Origin: an uncultured Mediterraneibacter sp.
GTDB lineage: Bacteria > Bacillota > Clostridia > Lachnospirales > Lachnospiraceae
Assembly (NCBI RefSeq): GCF_934309415.1
Contig: NZ_CAKRDI010000006.1
Coordinates: 1 to 64,000, forward strand
Direction of reading: 5' to 3'
DNA length: 64,000 bases
The position numbers and the translations under genes are program-made. The notes beneath the pieces are model-generated. The model worked only from the letters and a program-made list of their open reading frames with translations, was not told the origin of the DNA and made no database searches. Below, in pieces: positions 51,258 through 59,978 of this stretch; position 1 is the stretch's first letter, and each line of letters opens with the position of its first letter.

Positions 51258-52136
51258 TTATTTTCTCTTCGTAATACTGTCCTTCCCGATGTCACGATGT
51301 TCAATACGCACTCCATAACTTTCTTCCTGTTCCAGAATGTGATACAGCGCATTGGCAAGTGTAACAGATCTGTGCTTTCCACCGGTACAGCCGATTGCAA
51401 TCACAAGCTGATTCTTTCCCTCCAGAATATAATTCGGAATCAGGAATTCCATCATATCCTGTAATTTATTCAGGAAGATCTCTCCTTTGTCATTCTGCAT
51501 GACATAATCCTGCACCTCTGCATCATTTCCGGTCTTTGCACGTAATGTATCAATATAATATGGATTCGGAAGGAAACGCACATCAAACACAAGATCTGCA
51601 TCCTGCGGAATTCCATACTTAAATCCAAAGGACATTACCGTGATATAAAGATTGCAGAAATTCTGTCCATCGACAAAAATCTTTTCCAACTCAATCTTCA
51701 GCTCTCTGGTCAGCATCTTACTTGTATCCAGAATATAAGTTGCCTTGATCTTAAGAAATGCAATCTTCTCTCTTTCCTTGGCGATTCCGGTATCCACACG
51801 GCCTGAACCGCTCAGTGGATGCTGTCTTCTTGTCTCCTTATAACGTTTGATCAATACATCATCATTGGCATCCAGGAACAAAATCTCATATCCAATCTGA
51901 TTTTTATCCATTTCTTCAAGATATTCTTTCAGCCCTGACAGTTCCTGTCCGCTTCTGGCATCCAGTCCCAGTGCAATGTTCTTCATCTCTTTCTCTGAAG
52001 ACTGGATCATCTGAACAAATCCCGGAAGCAATGGAAGCGGCAGATTATCCACACAAAAATAGCCCATATCTTCCAACATTTTCAGTGCCGTTGATTTACC
52101 CGCTCCTGACATTCCAGTAACTATAACAAAACGCAT
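51258..52136 (-). CDS. rapZ: RNase adapter protein RapZ
   Basis: A 292-residue P-loop protein: Walker A VTGMSGAGKSTALKMLED at the N-terminus, EILFLDANDDVLIKRYKETRR-HPL and the C-terminal IAIGCTGGKHRSVTLA. In E. coli RapZ guides RNase E to GlmZ; in Firmicutes (YvcJ) the role is less clear and it binds nucleotides. It starts close to the murB stop and is followed by an element fragment and whiA. The glmR/yvcK gene often found between rapZ and whiA is absent here. Confidence 0.95.
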   Translation of the reverse strand: MRFVIVTGMSGAGKSTALKMLEDMGYFCVDNLPLPLLPGFVQMIQSSEKEMKNIALGLDARSGQELSGLKEYLEEMDKNQIGYEILFLDANDDVLIKRYKETRRQHPLSGSGRVDTGIAKEREKIAFLKIKATYILDTSKMLTRELKIELEKIFVDGQNFCNLYITVMSFGFKYGIPQDADLVFDVRFLPNPYYIDTLRAKTGNDAEVQDYVMQNDKGEIFLNKLQDMMEFLIPNYILEGKNQLVIAIGCTGGKHRSVTLANALYHILEQEESYGVRIEHRDIGKDSITKRK

Positions 52137-52137
52137 T

Positions 52138-53043
52138 CTAAAATTCTCCTATTCTCCTCACCTCAGGCTCCAGGCTTACGCCTGCATCCTTCTGTACACG
52201 TTCCTCTACCTGTTTCATCAGCTCCATTACTTCTGCTGCTGTTGCATTCCCTCTGTTAATCACAAAACCACAGTGTTTCTCTGATACCTGTGCATCCCCG
52301 ATTCTAAATCCACGAAGTCCTGCATCCTGAATCAGCTTTCCTGCGAAATATCCCTCCGGTCTTTTAAATGTACTTCCCGCACTTCCGTACTCCAACGGCT
52401 GTTTGGAAACTCTCTTTTCTTTGAGATCATCCATCTGTGCGCGGATTTCCTTCTGATCTCCCTTTTTCAGTTCAATCTGTGCGCCAAGAACAACGTAATC
52501 TTTCTGTTCTACCACGCTGGTACGATATGCCAGTCCAAGTTCTTCTACCGGAATCGTAAGGATCTCTCCTTCTGTTGTCAGTACATCGGCACTGACCAGC
52601 ACCTGTTTCATCTCACCGCCATAGGCTCCGGCATTCATTCTGACCGCTCCACCGAGTGTTCCTGGAATTCCTGCTGCGAATTCAAATCCGGTCAGTGATG
52701 CCTCATAAGCTGCCGCTGCCACTTTTGATAACAAAGCTCCTGCCTGTGCAGTAATCTTCTCATCCTCTACCTGAATCTGATTCATTTTCTTAAAGATCTG
52801 AAGGATCACACCACGATATCCCTTATCTCCGACAAGAAGATTGCTTCCGTTTCCTACTATATAATATGGAACATTCTCCTTCTTACATAATGCAATAATT
52901 TCACGGATCTCTTCTTTTGATTCCGGTGTCACAAAATAATCTGCCGGGCCACCGATTCTGAATGTCGTATGCTTACGCATCGGTTCATCCTTTAATACAT
53001 TTTCTTCTTTAGTAACAGCACATAAACTCTGATACAATTCCAT
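52138..53043 (-). CDS. murB: UDP-N-acetylenolpyruvoylglucosamine reductase
   Basis: A 301-residue FAD enzyme completing UDP-MurNAc synthesis for peptidoglycan. It has KHTTFRIGGPADYFV, the FAD region YIVGNGSNLLV, GFEFAAGIPGTLGGAVRMNAGAYGGE split by short loops, YGSAGSTFKRPEGYFAGKLI with the catalytic Ser, and EPEVRRIGEF at the C-terminus (type II MurB). The start was set at the ATG after TGGAG, 27 codons inside the open frame. Confidence 0.95.
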   Translation of the reverse strand: MELYQSLCAVTKEENVLKDEPMRKHTTFRIGGPADYFVTPESKEEIREIIALCKKENVPYYIVGNGSNLLVGDKGYRGVILQIFKKMNQIQVEDEKITAQAGALLSKVAAAAYEASLTGFEFAAGIPGTLGGAVRMNAGAYGGEMKQVLVSADVLTTEGEILTIPVEELGLAYRTSVVEQKDYVVLGAQIELKKGDQKEIRAQMDDLKEKRVSKQPLEYGSAGSTFKRPEGYFAGKLIQDAGLRGFRIGDAQVSEKHCGFVINRGNATAAEVMELMKQVEERVQKDAGVSLEPEVRRIGEF

Positions 53044-53117
53044 ATAAATGCTCCATTCTTTTATAAATTTTACTGTATCTTTTATCATACACCACACCCA
53101 GATCAAAGTAAAGAGTA

Positions 53118-53146
53118 TTGCCAAGCGATTGAAAAAAGTGTATAAT
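53118..53146 (+). promoter_or_regulatory. Promoter of the CNNM/CorC gene
   Basis: TTGCCA and TATAAT with exactly 17 bases between, about 80 bp before the GTG start. Confidence 0.8.
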
Positions 53147-53224
53147 GGCGATGTATCTGTATATTTTAGTATTTTTTATTTTAATGAACGATATTTATCA
53201 ATACAAAAGGAGTGAATATTTAAA

Positions 53225-54565
53225 GTGGACCCAAGTGACACTTACCAATTAATTATACTATTGATCCTGCTGACTCTTTCAGCATTTTTTTCATCTTTTG
53301 AGACAGCACTGATGTCTGTAAACAAGATCAAACTGCGTACACTCGCAGATGACGGAAACAAACGGGCAGAACTTACTCTGAATATTATCGAGAAGCAGAT
53401 GCCGAAAGTACTCAGTGCGATTCTGATTGGCAACAACATTGTTAATATCTCAGCATCCTCTCTTGCTACTACACTGGCATACCATTTTGGTGGCTATATG
53501 GTCAGCGTTGCTACTGCTGTACTTACTGTTAGCATTCTGGTTTTCGGCGAGATTACTCCGAAAAATTATGCCACACTGAATGCAGAGAAAGTTGTACTTC
53601 GTTATATCCCGATCATTCATACTTTTATGACATTGATTACACCGATCATCTTTATCATCAACTTAGTTTCCCGCGGCATTATGCTTCTTATGCGTGTGGA
53701 TCCTGATGCAGCGAATAAAGCGATGACAGAAGATGAGCTTCGTACCATCGTGGATGTAAGTCATGAAGACGGTGTCATTGAATCAGATGAAAAAGAGATG
53801 ATCTACAACGTGTTCGATTTAGGCGATGCAAAGGCAAAAGAGGTCATGGTTCCCCGTGTACACGTAACATTTGCCAATGTGGATAATACCTACGATGAAT
53901 TAATTGAGATTTACAAAGAAGATAAGTTCACCCGTCTTCCTGTTTACGAAGACACAACGGACAACATCATCGGAATGATCAACATGAAAGACTTACTGTT
54001 GTGTACAGACCATGAGCATTTTACAGTCCGTGATATTTTACGAGAGGCCTACTTTACTTACGAATATAAGAACACTTCAGAACTGCTCGCAGAGATGCGT
54101 GATGCCTCCATTAATATTGCCATCGTACTGGATGAGTATGGTGAACCGGCGGGCATCATCACTTTGGAAGACATTCTGGAGGAGATCGTCGGAGAGATCC
54201 ACGATGAGTACGATGAGAATGAAGAAGAATTCATTCAGAAGATCAATGATCTGGAATACATTGTGGAAGGTTCTGTCAGTCTGGATGATCTGAACGACCG
54301 ATTAGAACTGGATACCAGACATCAGGAGCTGGAATCCGAAGACTTTGATTCTCTCGGTGGATTCATGATCGAGCATCTGGATCGTTTACCGGAAGTCGGC
54401 GATGAATTCACTACTGAAGACGGAATCCGTATGGTTGTAGAAAAGCTGGATAAGAACCGTGTAGAGTTAGTACATGTATATCTTCCTGAGATTATTCATG
54501 ATGAATCCGAAGAAGAGAATGAAGCATCTGATTCAGAAGACAACAATCATACCGAAGCAAATTAA
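53225..54565 (+). CDS. CNNM/CorC-type 'hemolysin' family protein
   Basis: A 446-residue membrane protein. It starts with GTG after AAGGAG. The DUF21/CNNM domain (about residues 1-190) has LTLSAFFSSFETALMSVN, LIGNNIVNISASSLAT and VFGEITPKNYA. Two CBS modules follow (KEVMVPR, FTRLPVYE, IGMINMKDLL; INIAIVLDEYGEPAGIITLE, DILEEIVGEIHDEYD), then a CorC/HlyC C-terminal domain and an acidic tail. Relatives take part in Mg2+ export or homeostasis; the 'hemolysin' name is historical. Confidence 0.94.
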   Translation: MDPSDTYQLIILLILLTLSAFFSSFETALMSVNKIKLRTLADDGNKRAELTLNIIEKQMPKVLSAILIGNNIVNISASSLATTLAYHFGGYMVSVATAVLTVSILVFGEITPKNYATLNAEKVVLRYIPIIHTFMTLITPIIFIINLVSRGIMLLMRVDPDAANKAMTEDELRTIVDVSHEDGVIESDEKEMIYNVFDLGDAKAKEVMVPRVHVTFANVDNTYDELIEIYKEDKFTRLPVYEDTTDNIIGMINMKDLLLCTDHEHFTVRDILREAYFTYEYKNTSELLAEMRDASINIAIVLDEYGEPAGIITLEDILEEIVGEIHDEYDENEEEFIQKINDLEYIVEGSVSLDDLNDRLELDTRHQELESEDFDSLGGFMIEHLDRLPEVGDEFTTEDGIRMVVEKLDKNRVELVHVYLPEIIHDESEEENEASDSEDNNHTEAN

Positions 54566-54598
54566 ATAGAAGGATCGGAATTTATCTTTCCGTGTGAT

Positions 54599-54634
54599 GA
54601 AAAGGTTCGTGATTTATTTGCGGACCTTTTCTAT
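54599..54634 (+). terminator. Terminator of the CNNM/CorC gene
   Basis: GAAAAGGTTCG / CGGACCTTTTC stem followed by a weak T stretch, about 35 bp after the stop. Confidence 0.7.
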
Positions 54635-54780
54635 ATCATTATAATTGAAAATCCCTTTAAATACGCTATGCAAAACAATTTTGACATGAAAAATCTTCAA
54701 AAAATCCCCCATGTAAAAGCGGTTTGATAGACATAAACGTTGCAATGTGAAAAGATGTTCCCGAAAGGAGAAATACAAAT

Positions 54781-55188
54781 ATGGAAATTGGAAAAAAACT
54801 AAAAGACGCTCGTATGAACTCTGGATTTACCCAGGAGGCTGTTGCAGAAAAAATCAATGTGTCCAGACAGACCATTTCAAACTGGGAAAACGAGAAATCA
54901 TATCCGGATATTATCAGTGTCATTGAGTTAAGTAAACTTTATTCCATAAGTCTTGATGATTTATTGAAAGGAGACGAAAAAATGATGGAACATCTGGAAG
55001 AGAGTACAAACATTGTCAAAAGTAATCAGAAACTAATCCGTGCAATTATCCTTAATATTGTAATTGTAATACTTCTTATTACACTGAATCTGTTTCTGCC
55101 GGATAACAGCTACTACTTAATTCTTGTATTTTGTGTCGCTGTTATCAGTTCGGCAACATTGCTTTATCAAATTATCAAACGTATTTAG
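54781..55188 (+). CDS. XRE-family regulator with membrane spans
   Basis: A 135-residue protein: an N-terminal helix-turn-helix (KLKDARMNSGFTQEAVAEKI, NVSRQTISNWENEKSYPDI), a linker, then two C-terminal membrane spans (AIILNIVIVILLITLNLF and YYLILVFCVAVISSATLLY). AAAGGAG precedes the start. Membrane-bound XRE regulators of this size often control the neighbouring small membrane gene. It is followed 12 bp later by such a gene. Confidence 0.9.
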   Translation: MEIGKKLKDARMNSGFTQEAVAEKINVSRQTISNWENEKSYPDIISVIELSKLYSISLDDLLKGDEKMMEHLEESTNIVKSNQKLIRAIILNIVIVILLITLNLFLPDNSYYLILVFCVAVISSATLLYQIIKRI

Positions 55189-55200
55189 GAGGTCTTAATT

Positions 55201-55539
55201 ATGGAATGGGAACTTATTTTATCTATTATATTTGGCGCAGTTGCAGTCGTAGGTGGTATTGAAACAGCCTACCAGCTTTATAAAATCACAGTCATTGATG
55301 CTGCTGCAAGAGGATTAAAACACCCTAAGCTCTGGGGATTACTTGCAGCAAATGGAAATAATTCCAGCGGATTGTTGTTGTATCTGATTGGCAGAAGAAA
55401 TTATCCGGTTCAATCTATGGATGCATCTCAGCTGACACTGATCGATAGACGTAAAAGATCTGCAGGTGCAGGATTACTGTTTGTTGTAGTCGGCACGATT
55501 GGTTTACTGTTGTGTTTATTTTTTATGCATGTTCTTTAA
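55201..55539 (+). CDS. Small membrane protein next to the XRE regulator
   Basis: A 112-residue protein with membrane spans at both ends (LILSIIFGAVAVVGGIETAY and AGLLFVVVGTIGLLLCLFF) and a basic middle. AGGAGG precedes the ATG, 12 bp after the regulator stop, so the two are co-transcribed. I do not recognise the family. It may be the target or partner of the regulator. Confidence 0.8.
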   Translation: MEWELILSIIFGAVAVVGGIETAYQLYKITVIDAAARGLKHPKLWGLLAANGNNSSGLLLYLIGRRNYPVQSMDASQLTLIDRRKRSAGAGLLFVVVGTIGLLLCLFFMHVL

Positions 55540-55582
55540 ATTTGCATTTCCTCATATCTTTTAAATTAGTGTTTTCTTAAAC

Positions 55583-55700
55583 ATTACTGCTCACTCTGGT
55601 AAATTACTCTATTGATTATCCCAGATAACGTACATCTCCCATGTCACTCATTTCGCTGATCGACATAGGAGATGTACGTATTGTCTCAAATGTATCTCGA
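55583..55700 (-). repeat. Strongly decayed three-hairpin element
   Basis: ATTACTGCTCACTC, a hairpin 3-like CCATGTCACTCA...GATCGACATAGG, and the linker GATGTACGTATTGTC-CAAATGTATCTCGA survive in order. Hairpin 1 and half of hairpin 2 are lost. Confidence 0.65.
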
Positions 55701-55765
55701 ACATCTTTGACCTTTTCTATTTAACATCATATTATAATACAAACAAATATTCTGAGGAAACAGGT

Positions 55766-56542
55766 ATGCCTTATTCTATCATGCTTGATGCCGGGCACGG
55801 CGGACGTGATCCTGGTGCTGTATACAACGGGCGTCAGGAAAAAGATGACGCATTGGCTCTTACCCTTGCAATCGGTGAGATTCTACAGGAACGTGGAATC
55901 GACATTCTGTATACAAGGACAACAGATATCTATGAGTCCCCCTATCAGAAAGCAATGGAAGCCAATGCATCTGATGCGGATTTTTTCATTTCTATTCATC
56001 GTAATTCTTACCCTACAGATAATACTGTATCCGGGGTAGAATCTCTGATCTATGATCTTTCCGGTATTAAATATACTATGGCGAAAAATATCAACGAACA
56101 ACTGGAATCTGTCGGTTTTGTGAACCTGGGTGTGAAACCTCGCCCCGGACTTGTTGTTCTGCGAAGAACCAGAATGCCTGCTGTTCTTGTTGAAGTAGGA
56201 TTTATTAACTCTGATACCGATAATCAACTTTTTGATAATAATTTCAATGACATTGCACTTGCGATTGCCGAAGGAATTCTCGACACATTAGAATTAAATG
56301 GAGATGTCAGTAATTCAACTGTTTCTCCATCTTATACCGTACAAACTAGCGCTTTCCGCAACCAAAGCTATGCCAACCGTCTTCTGAACGAATTACGCAG
56401 TCAGGATTTTCCTGCTGAAATCTGGGAACACGGTGATCTGTACCGAGTAATCGTGGGTAATTTCACCACACTGGATGAAGCCTCTGCAATGGAACGCAGA
56501 TTAAAACGGGCAGGATATCAGACGGTGATTGTGACGATCTGA
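55766..56542 (+). CDS. N-acetylmuramoyl-L-alanine amidase with SPOR domain, no signal peptide
   Basis: A 258-residue cell-wall enzyme. Residues 1-175 are an Amidase_3 domain: IMLDAGHGGRDPGA (zinc H11), FFISIHRNS (second His) and AVLVEVGFINSD (catalytic Glu). Residues about 190-258 are a SPOR domain (YTVQTSAFRNQSYANRLL, RVIVGNFTTLDEA, QTVIVTI) that binds denuded glycan. No signal peptide is present, as in Bacillus CwlC, which lyses the mother cell at the end of sporulation. A similar role is plausible but unproven. Ribosome site weak (GAGG). Confidence 0.92.
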   Translation: MPYSIMLDAGHGGRDPGAVYNGRQEKDDALALTLAIGEILQERGIDILYTRTTDIYESPYQKAMEANASDADFFISIHRNSYPTDNTVSGVESLIYDLSGIKYTMAKNINEQLESVGFVNLGVKPRPGLVVLRRTRMPAVLVEVGFINSDTDNQLFDNNFNDIALAIAEGILDTLELNGDVSNSTVSPSYTVQTSAFRNQSYANRLLNELRSQDFPAEIWEHGDLYRVIVGNFTTLDEASAMERRLKRAGYQTVIVTI

Positions 56543-56642
56543 TTGTAATTTATTTACATTCCTTCTGTAAAATTACTTTCTGTTTTTTACTCTCTTTAAC
56601 AATCCATAAACACACTAAAAAGATAATCACTTCATTTAATAT

Positions 56643-56692
56643 CAAAAAAATCGCTGGTCCCACAATGCCTACATTGGATCAGCGATTTTTTA
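56643..56692. terminator. Bidirectional terminator between the amidase and Rpn-type genes
   Basis: AAAAAATCGCTG / CAGCGATTTTTT perfect stem with A/T runs on both sides, between convergent genes. Confidence 0.85.
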
Positions 56693-56732
56693 TCAGTTTA
56701 TAAATGACCTTTTATCCGTGTTAATTCAGATA

Positions 56733-57701
56733 TTATAAATTTTTATTTCTATAAGTTTCATAACATTTTTGTGCTTCCTCAACTGACAGATTCATGCCCT
56801 CACATAGTTGCTGAATTGTTTCCGTTTCATTAAGATGGACCTTTTCTGCCAGTCGTAAAAAAGCTATAATTCCAACTCGAATTCCTTCTTGTATTCCTTC
56901 TTGTATTCCTTCCTCTTTTCCCGCTTCGAACTCAGCCTCCCGAAGTTTCTTTTCTTCGATTTCTTTATCATACTCAAATATGCTCACTTTAATTACCTCC
57001 GCACGATTCTTTCTGAGAAAATCAGCTAAAATACCTTTCCGAACGCATTCATCAACAGCCTGGTCAACGGCATCATTTAAAGGCATTTCTGCTAAATATT
57101 TACGAACCATTGCAACATATTGTGCGTATTCTTTCAAAATCTGACACTGTTCCATCAAGGACTGATTATGGCCTTCATTTACGTTTAGTACCCGCACTTT
57201 TAATTCCAGTTGTGGCTCACCGGAAAGGTTTTCAAATGCTTCCGAAAGATAATGAGTCTGGCAATCGGATATTTCTTTGGTGCCATTGTAAAAAACGACA
57301 AAGTTTGGTGCCGGAATCTTTTGGATAGTAGATGAATATAAGGAACGATTATCTACTAGCTCCTGATATTTCTCTGCAATGTAAAGTAAATCCCGTAAAG
57401 GCATGTTCGGATTATAAGTAGACTGATGCTCATACAGGAAAAGATTCGTATTAATGATAAATGCAAGATCGTTTTTCATTCCCATATAAATCGCATTTTC
57501 AAGAGTTACAATTTCCAGCTCATCTGAATCAGTATAGGATTTTCCACTTACCGCATTATACAACGAAAGTAAATTCTTCTTATCTGAAAAAAGCATTCGA
57601 AATACTGTATCTTTGTAGTTGCGATTTGCAGTAACTTGTTTTTTCTGATGCTGATTCTGACTTCCCTTTGCAACAGTGTGTTTGTGTTTCCTTTTGGCCA
57701 T
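56733..57701 (-). CDS. Rpn family PD-(D/E)XK nuclease/'putative transposase'
   Basis: A 322-residue protein. A basic N-terminus precedes the Rpn/PD-(D/E)XK core: NRNYKDTVFRMLFSDKKNLL, LENAIYMGMKNDLAFII (Asp), LFLYEHQSTYNPNMPLRDL (E-H-Q) and FVVFYNGTKE. The C-terminal part has EAGKEEGIQEGIQEGIRVG, a short EGIQ repeat common in this family, before a helical end. Such genes are very abundant in gut clostridia; E. coli relatives are DNA endonucleases that promote recombination and can be toxic. AAAGGAGG precedes the ATG. It is not flanked by obvious terminal repeats. Confidence 0.9.
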   Translation of the reverse strand: MAKRKHKHTVAKGSQNQHQKKQVTANRNYKDTVFRMLFSDKKNLLSLYNAVSGKSYTDSDELEIVTLENAIYMGMKNDLAFIINTNLFLYEHQSTYNPNMPLRDLLYIAEKYQELVDNRSLYSSTIQKIPAPNFVVFYNGTKEISDCQTHYLSEAFENLSGEPQLELKVRVLNVNEGHNQSLMEQCQILKEYAQYVAMVRKYLAEMPLNDAVDQAVDECVRKGILADFLRKNRAEVIKVSIFEYDKEIEEKKLREAEFEAGKEEGIQEGIQEGIRVGIIAFLRLAEKVHLNETETIQQLCEGMNLSVEEAQKCYETYRNKNL

Positions 57702-57968
57702 AGGCTTGCTCCTCCTTTGTTACAGGAGAACCAATACATCTAGTCAAAAATATTTCCTGATCTAACTATCTTGCATTTGAAATCTCCTGCTTTTTAATTG
57801 AAATGAGTTTCAAAGCATAGATTTTCGAAATGCAATTAGAAATTAGATGGTATAAAATACCCTGGATTTTGAAAGAAATATGCTTTGATGGAATTGTAAC
57901 ACTTATCTATCATGTTTACAAGCATTTTTCACACAACATATCTCATTTCAAAAAAACAGAGCGCACTC
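57702..57968. other. Gap between the Rpn-type gene and the ilvE promoter
   Basis: No gene is seen. A TTTGAAAT...TTTCAAA inverted repeat lies at 57775-57815. Both flanking genes are read outward, so their promoters share this stretch. Confidence 0.45.
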
Positions 57969-57997
57969 TTGATTTTTCTTATCGATAGTATTATAAT
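57969..57997 (+). promoter_or_regulatory. Promoter of ilvE
   Basis: TTGATT and TATAAT with exactly 17 bases between. The predicted leader is only about 50 bases, too short for a T-box. Confidence 0.8.
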
Positions 57998-58055
57998 GAC
58001 CACAGATAAGATGATACGGTCTTCAGCCGCACAGAGGAATGGAGGATTTAACACA

Positions 58056-59081
58056 ATGGAAAAAAAGAATATTGATTGGGCCAATATTGGCTTTGGTTAT
58101 GTAAAAACAGACAAACGTTTTGTTGCAAATTATAAAAATGGAAGCTGGGATGAAGGTGCCCTCACAGAAGACGCTAACATCGTTATGAGTGAATGTGCCG
58201 GAGTTCTCCAGTACGCACAGACAGTTTTCGAAGGAATGAAAGCTTATACTACAGAAGATGGACGTACAGTTATCTTCCGTCCTGACTTAAATGCATCCCG
58301 TTTTGCTGATTCTGCAAGACGTCTTGAGATGCCGGCTTTCCCAGAAGACAAATTCGTTGAAGCTGTTGTAGAGACAGTAAAAGCAAATGAAGGATATGTT
58401 CCACCGTACGGATCAGGAGCTTCCCTTTATATCAGACCTTATATGTTCGGTATCAGCCCTGTAATCGGTGTTAAACCGGCTGATGAATATCAGTTCCGTG
58501 TATTCACTACACCAGTAGGACCATACTTCAAAGGCGGCGCTAAGCCACTTACAATCTGCGTATCAGACTTCGACCGTGCTGCACCGCACGGAACAGGACA
58601 CATCAAAGCCGGACTGAACTACGCAATGAGCCTTCATGCAATCGTAACAGCTCATGCAAATGGATTTGCTGAGAATATGTATCTTGATTCTGCTACAAGA
58701 ACAAAAGTTGAAGAGACAGGTGGAGCAAACTTCCTGTTCATCACAAAAGATGGTACAGTTGTAACTCCTAAGTCATCTACAATTCTTCCTTCTATTACAA
58801 GACGTTCTCTGATGTACGTTGCAGAGCACTACCTTGGACTGAAAGTAGAAGAAAGAGAAGTTTACTTCGATGAAGTAAAAGATTTCGCAGAATGTGGACT
58901 TTGCGGAACAGCCGCAGTTATCTCTCCGGTAGGAAAGATTGTAAACCACGGCGAAGAGATCTGCTTCCCAAGCGGAATGGAGAAGATGGGACCTGTTACA
59001 CAGAAACTTTACGAGACACTGACAGGAATTCAGATGGGACACCTCGAAGCTCCGGAAGGATGGCTGAAAGTTGTAGAATAA
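58056..59081 (+). CDS. ilvE: Branched-chain amino acid aminotransferase
   Basis: A 341-residue fold type IV PLP enzyme for the last step of valine, leucine and isoleucine synthesis. Visible are IVMSECAGVLQYAQTVFEGM, LYIRPYMFG, VFTTPVGPYFKGG, the lysine region HGTGHIKAGLNYAMSL, and ECGLCGTAAVISPVG. The start lies after GGAGG; a 48-codon upstream open frame would include the promoter and is rejected. Codon use is very regular, suggesting high expression. Confidence 0.96.
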   Translation: MEKKNIDWANIGFGYVKTDKRFVANYKNGSWDEGALTEDANIVMSECAGVLQYAQTVFEGMKAYTTEDGRTVIFRPDLNASRFADSARRLEMPAFPEDKFVEAVVETVKANEGYVPPYGSGASLYIRPYMFGISPVIGVKPADEYQFRVFTTPVGPYFKGGAKPLTICVSDFDRAAPHGTGHIKAGLNYAMSLHAIVTAHANGFAENMYLDSATRTKVEETGGANFLFITKDGTVVTPKSSTILPSITRRSLMYVAEHYLGLKVEEREVYFDEVKDFAECGLCGTAAVISPVGKIVNHGEEICFPSGMEKMGPVTQKLYETLTGIQMGHLEAPEGWLKVVE

Positions 59082-59140
59082 ATCACATTACGGATGATTT
59101 ATTACAAACCATAAATAAATTGAATCATTATTCTTTTCAT

Positions 59141-59181
59141 AAAAAGATGCACCTGTTCAAATTGATTGGTGCATCTTTTTT
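59141..59181 (+). terminator. Terminator of ilvE
   Basis: AAAAAGATGCACC / GGTGCATCTTTTTT perfect stem. It runs into the 3' end of the ABC remnant on the other strand. Confidence 0.85.
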
Positions 59182-59426
59182 GTAATATTCCCCTCATATA
59201 GCTCAATTATTTCATCTGACAGTGTTTCCAGTTCTTCTCTGTCATGACACGCAATTATAATCACTCTGTTTCTATCGCGAAGTTCTAAAAGTACTTCCCG
59301 GATTTCCTGTACTCCGCCCTCATCCAGCGCATTAATAGGTTCATCTAACAGAATAATCTCCGGTTCTTCCATAATTGCCGCCGCAATCCCCAGACGCTGT
59401 TTCATTCCAGCCAATCCTTTCTTTCT
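59157..59426 (-). pseudogene. C-terminal remnant of an ABC transporter ATPase
   Basis: The readable part begins GMKQRLGIAAAI (just past the signature motif), then Walker B IILLDEPINALDEGG and H-loop IIIACHDREE. Walker A and the first half are missing. Upstream of this point the frame runs into permease sequence, so the ATPase lacks its nucleotide-binding start and cannot be functional. Confidence 0.8.
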
Positions 59427-59836
59427 ATTATAGTGCCCCCAAAAACAATTACTCCAAATATTACAACTAAGAGCAGCACTATTGTTTCCCATGTTGCACC
59501 AACTGCAATCTTATCCAATGACCTGATCATCATAGAATTATTTGCAATAAAAAATGGTGATTCATAAAACGCACTTCCCGCACATAAAAAGCCCGTTATT
59601 CCATAAGCCACAATTGGATTGGTTGCAAATATCATCAAAAGCTGAAGAAGTGCCAATGCACACGCTGTCAAAATTGGCAATATAAAAATAAGCAAACAGA
59701 TTTCCTGCAATCCTAATATTGAATAATCCACATTATATATATATGTATAAGCACTTCTGATTTTCCACCAACTTTCCCGTTGATCAGACATACAAAAAAA
59801 TAAATCATCAATTTCCTCTTTCAAAGAATTGTACAT
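59402..59836 (-). pseudogene. C-terminal remnant of an ABC-2 type permease
   Basis: About 144 codons remain, with four hydrophobic stretches (ICLLIFILPILTACALALLQ; IVAYGITGFLCAGSAF; TIVLLLVVIFGVIVFGG) and a typical permease end IIERKDWLE. It reads straight into the truncated ATPase. A deletion appears to have removed the end of one gene and the front of the other, leaving a fused relic. Confidence 0.7.
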
Positions 59837-59978
59837 TTCACTTCACAGTGCTAAAATAGACCGCAGAAAAAGGTGTTCGTCTGCTTTTTCTGCTTGTTGT
59901 TGTATATCGGCACTTATTCCGTGACAGCAGCTTTGATTTTACTTTTTGACTGATTCAGATTATAAAGGAGGCATCCTT

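Noticed and set aside
57997..58055. T-box or leader attenuator before ilvE
   Set aside because: The predicted leader is about 50 bases, too short for a T-box, and no terminator lies in it.
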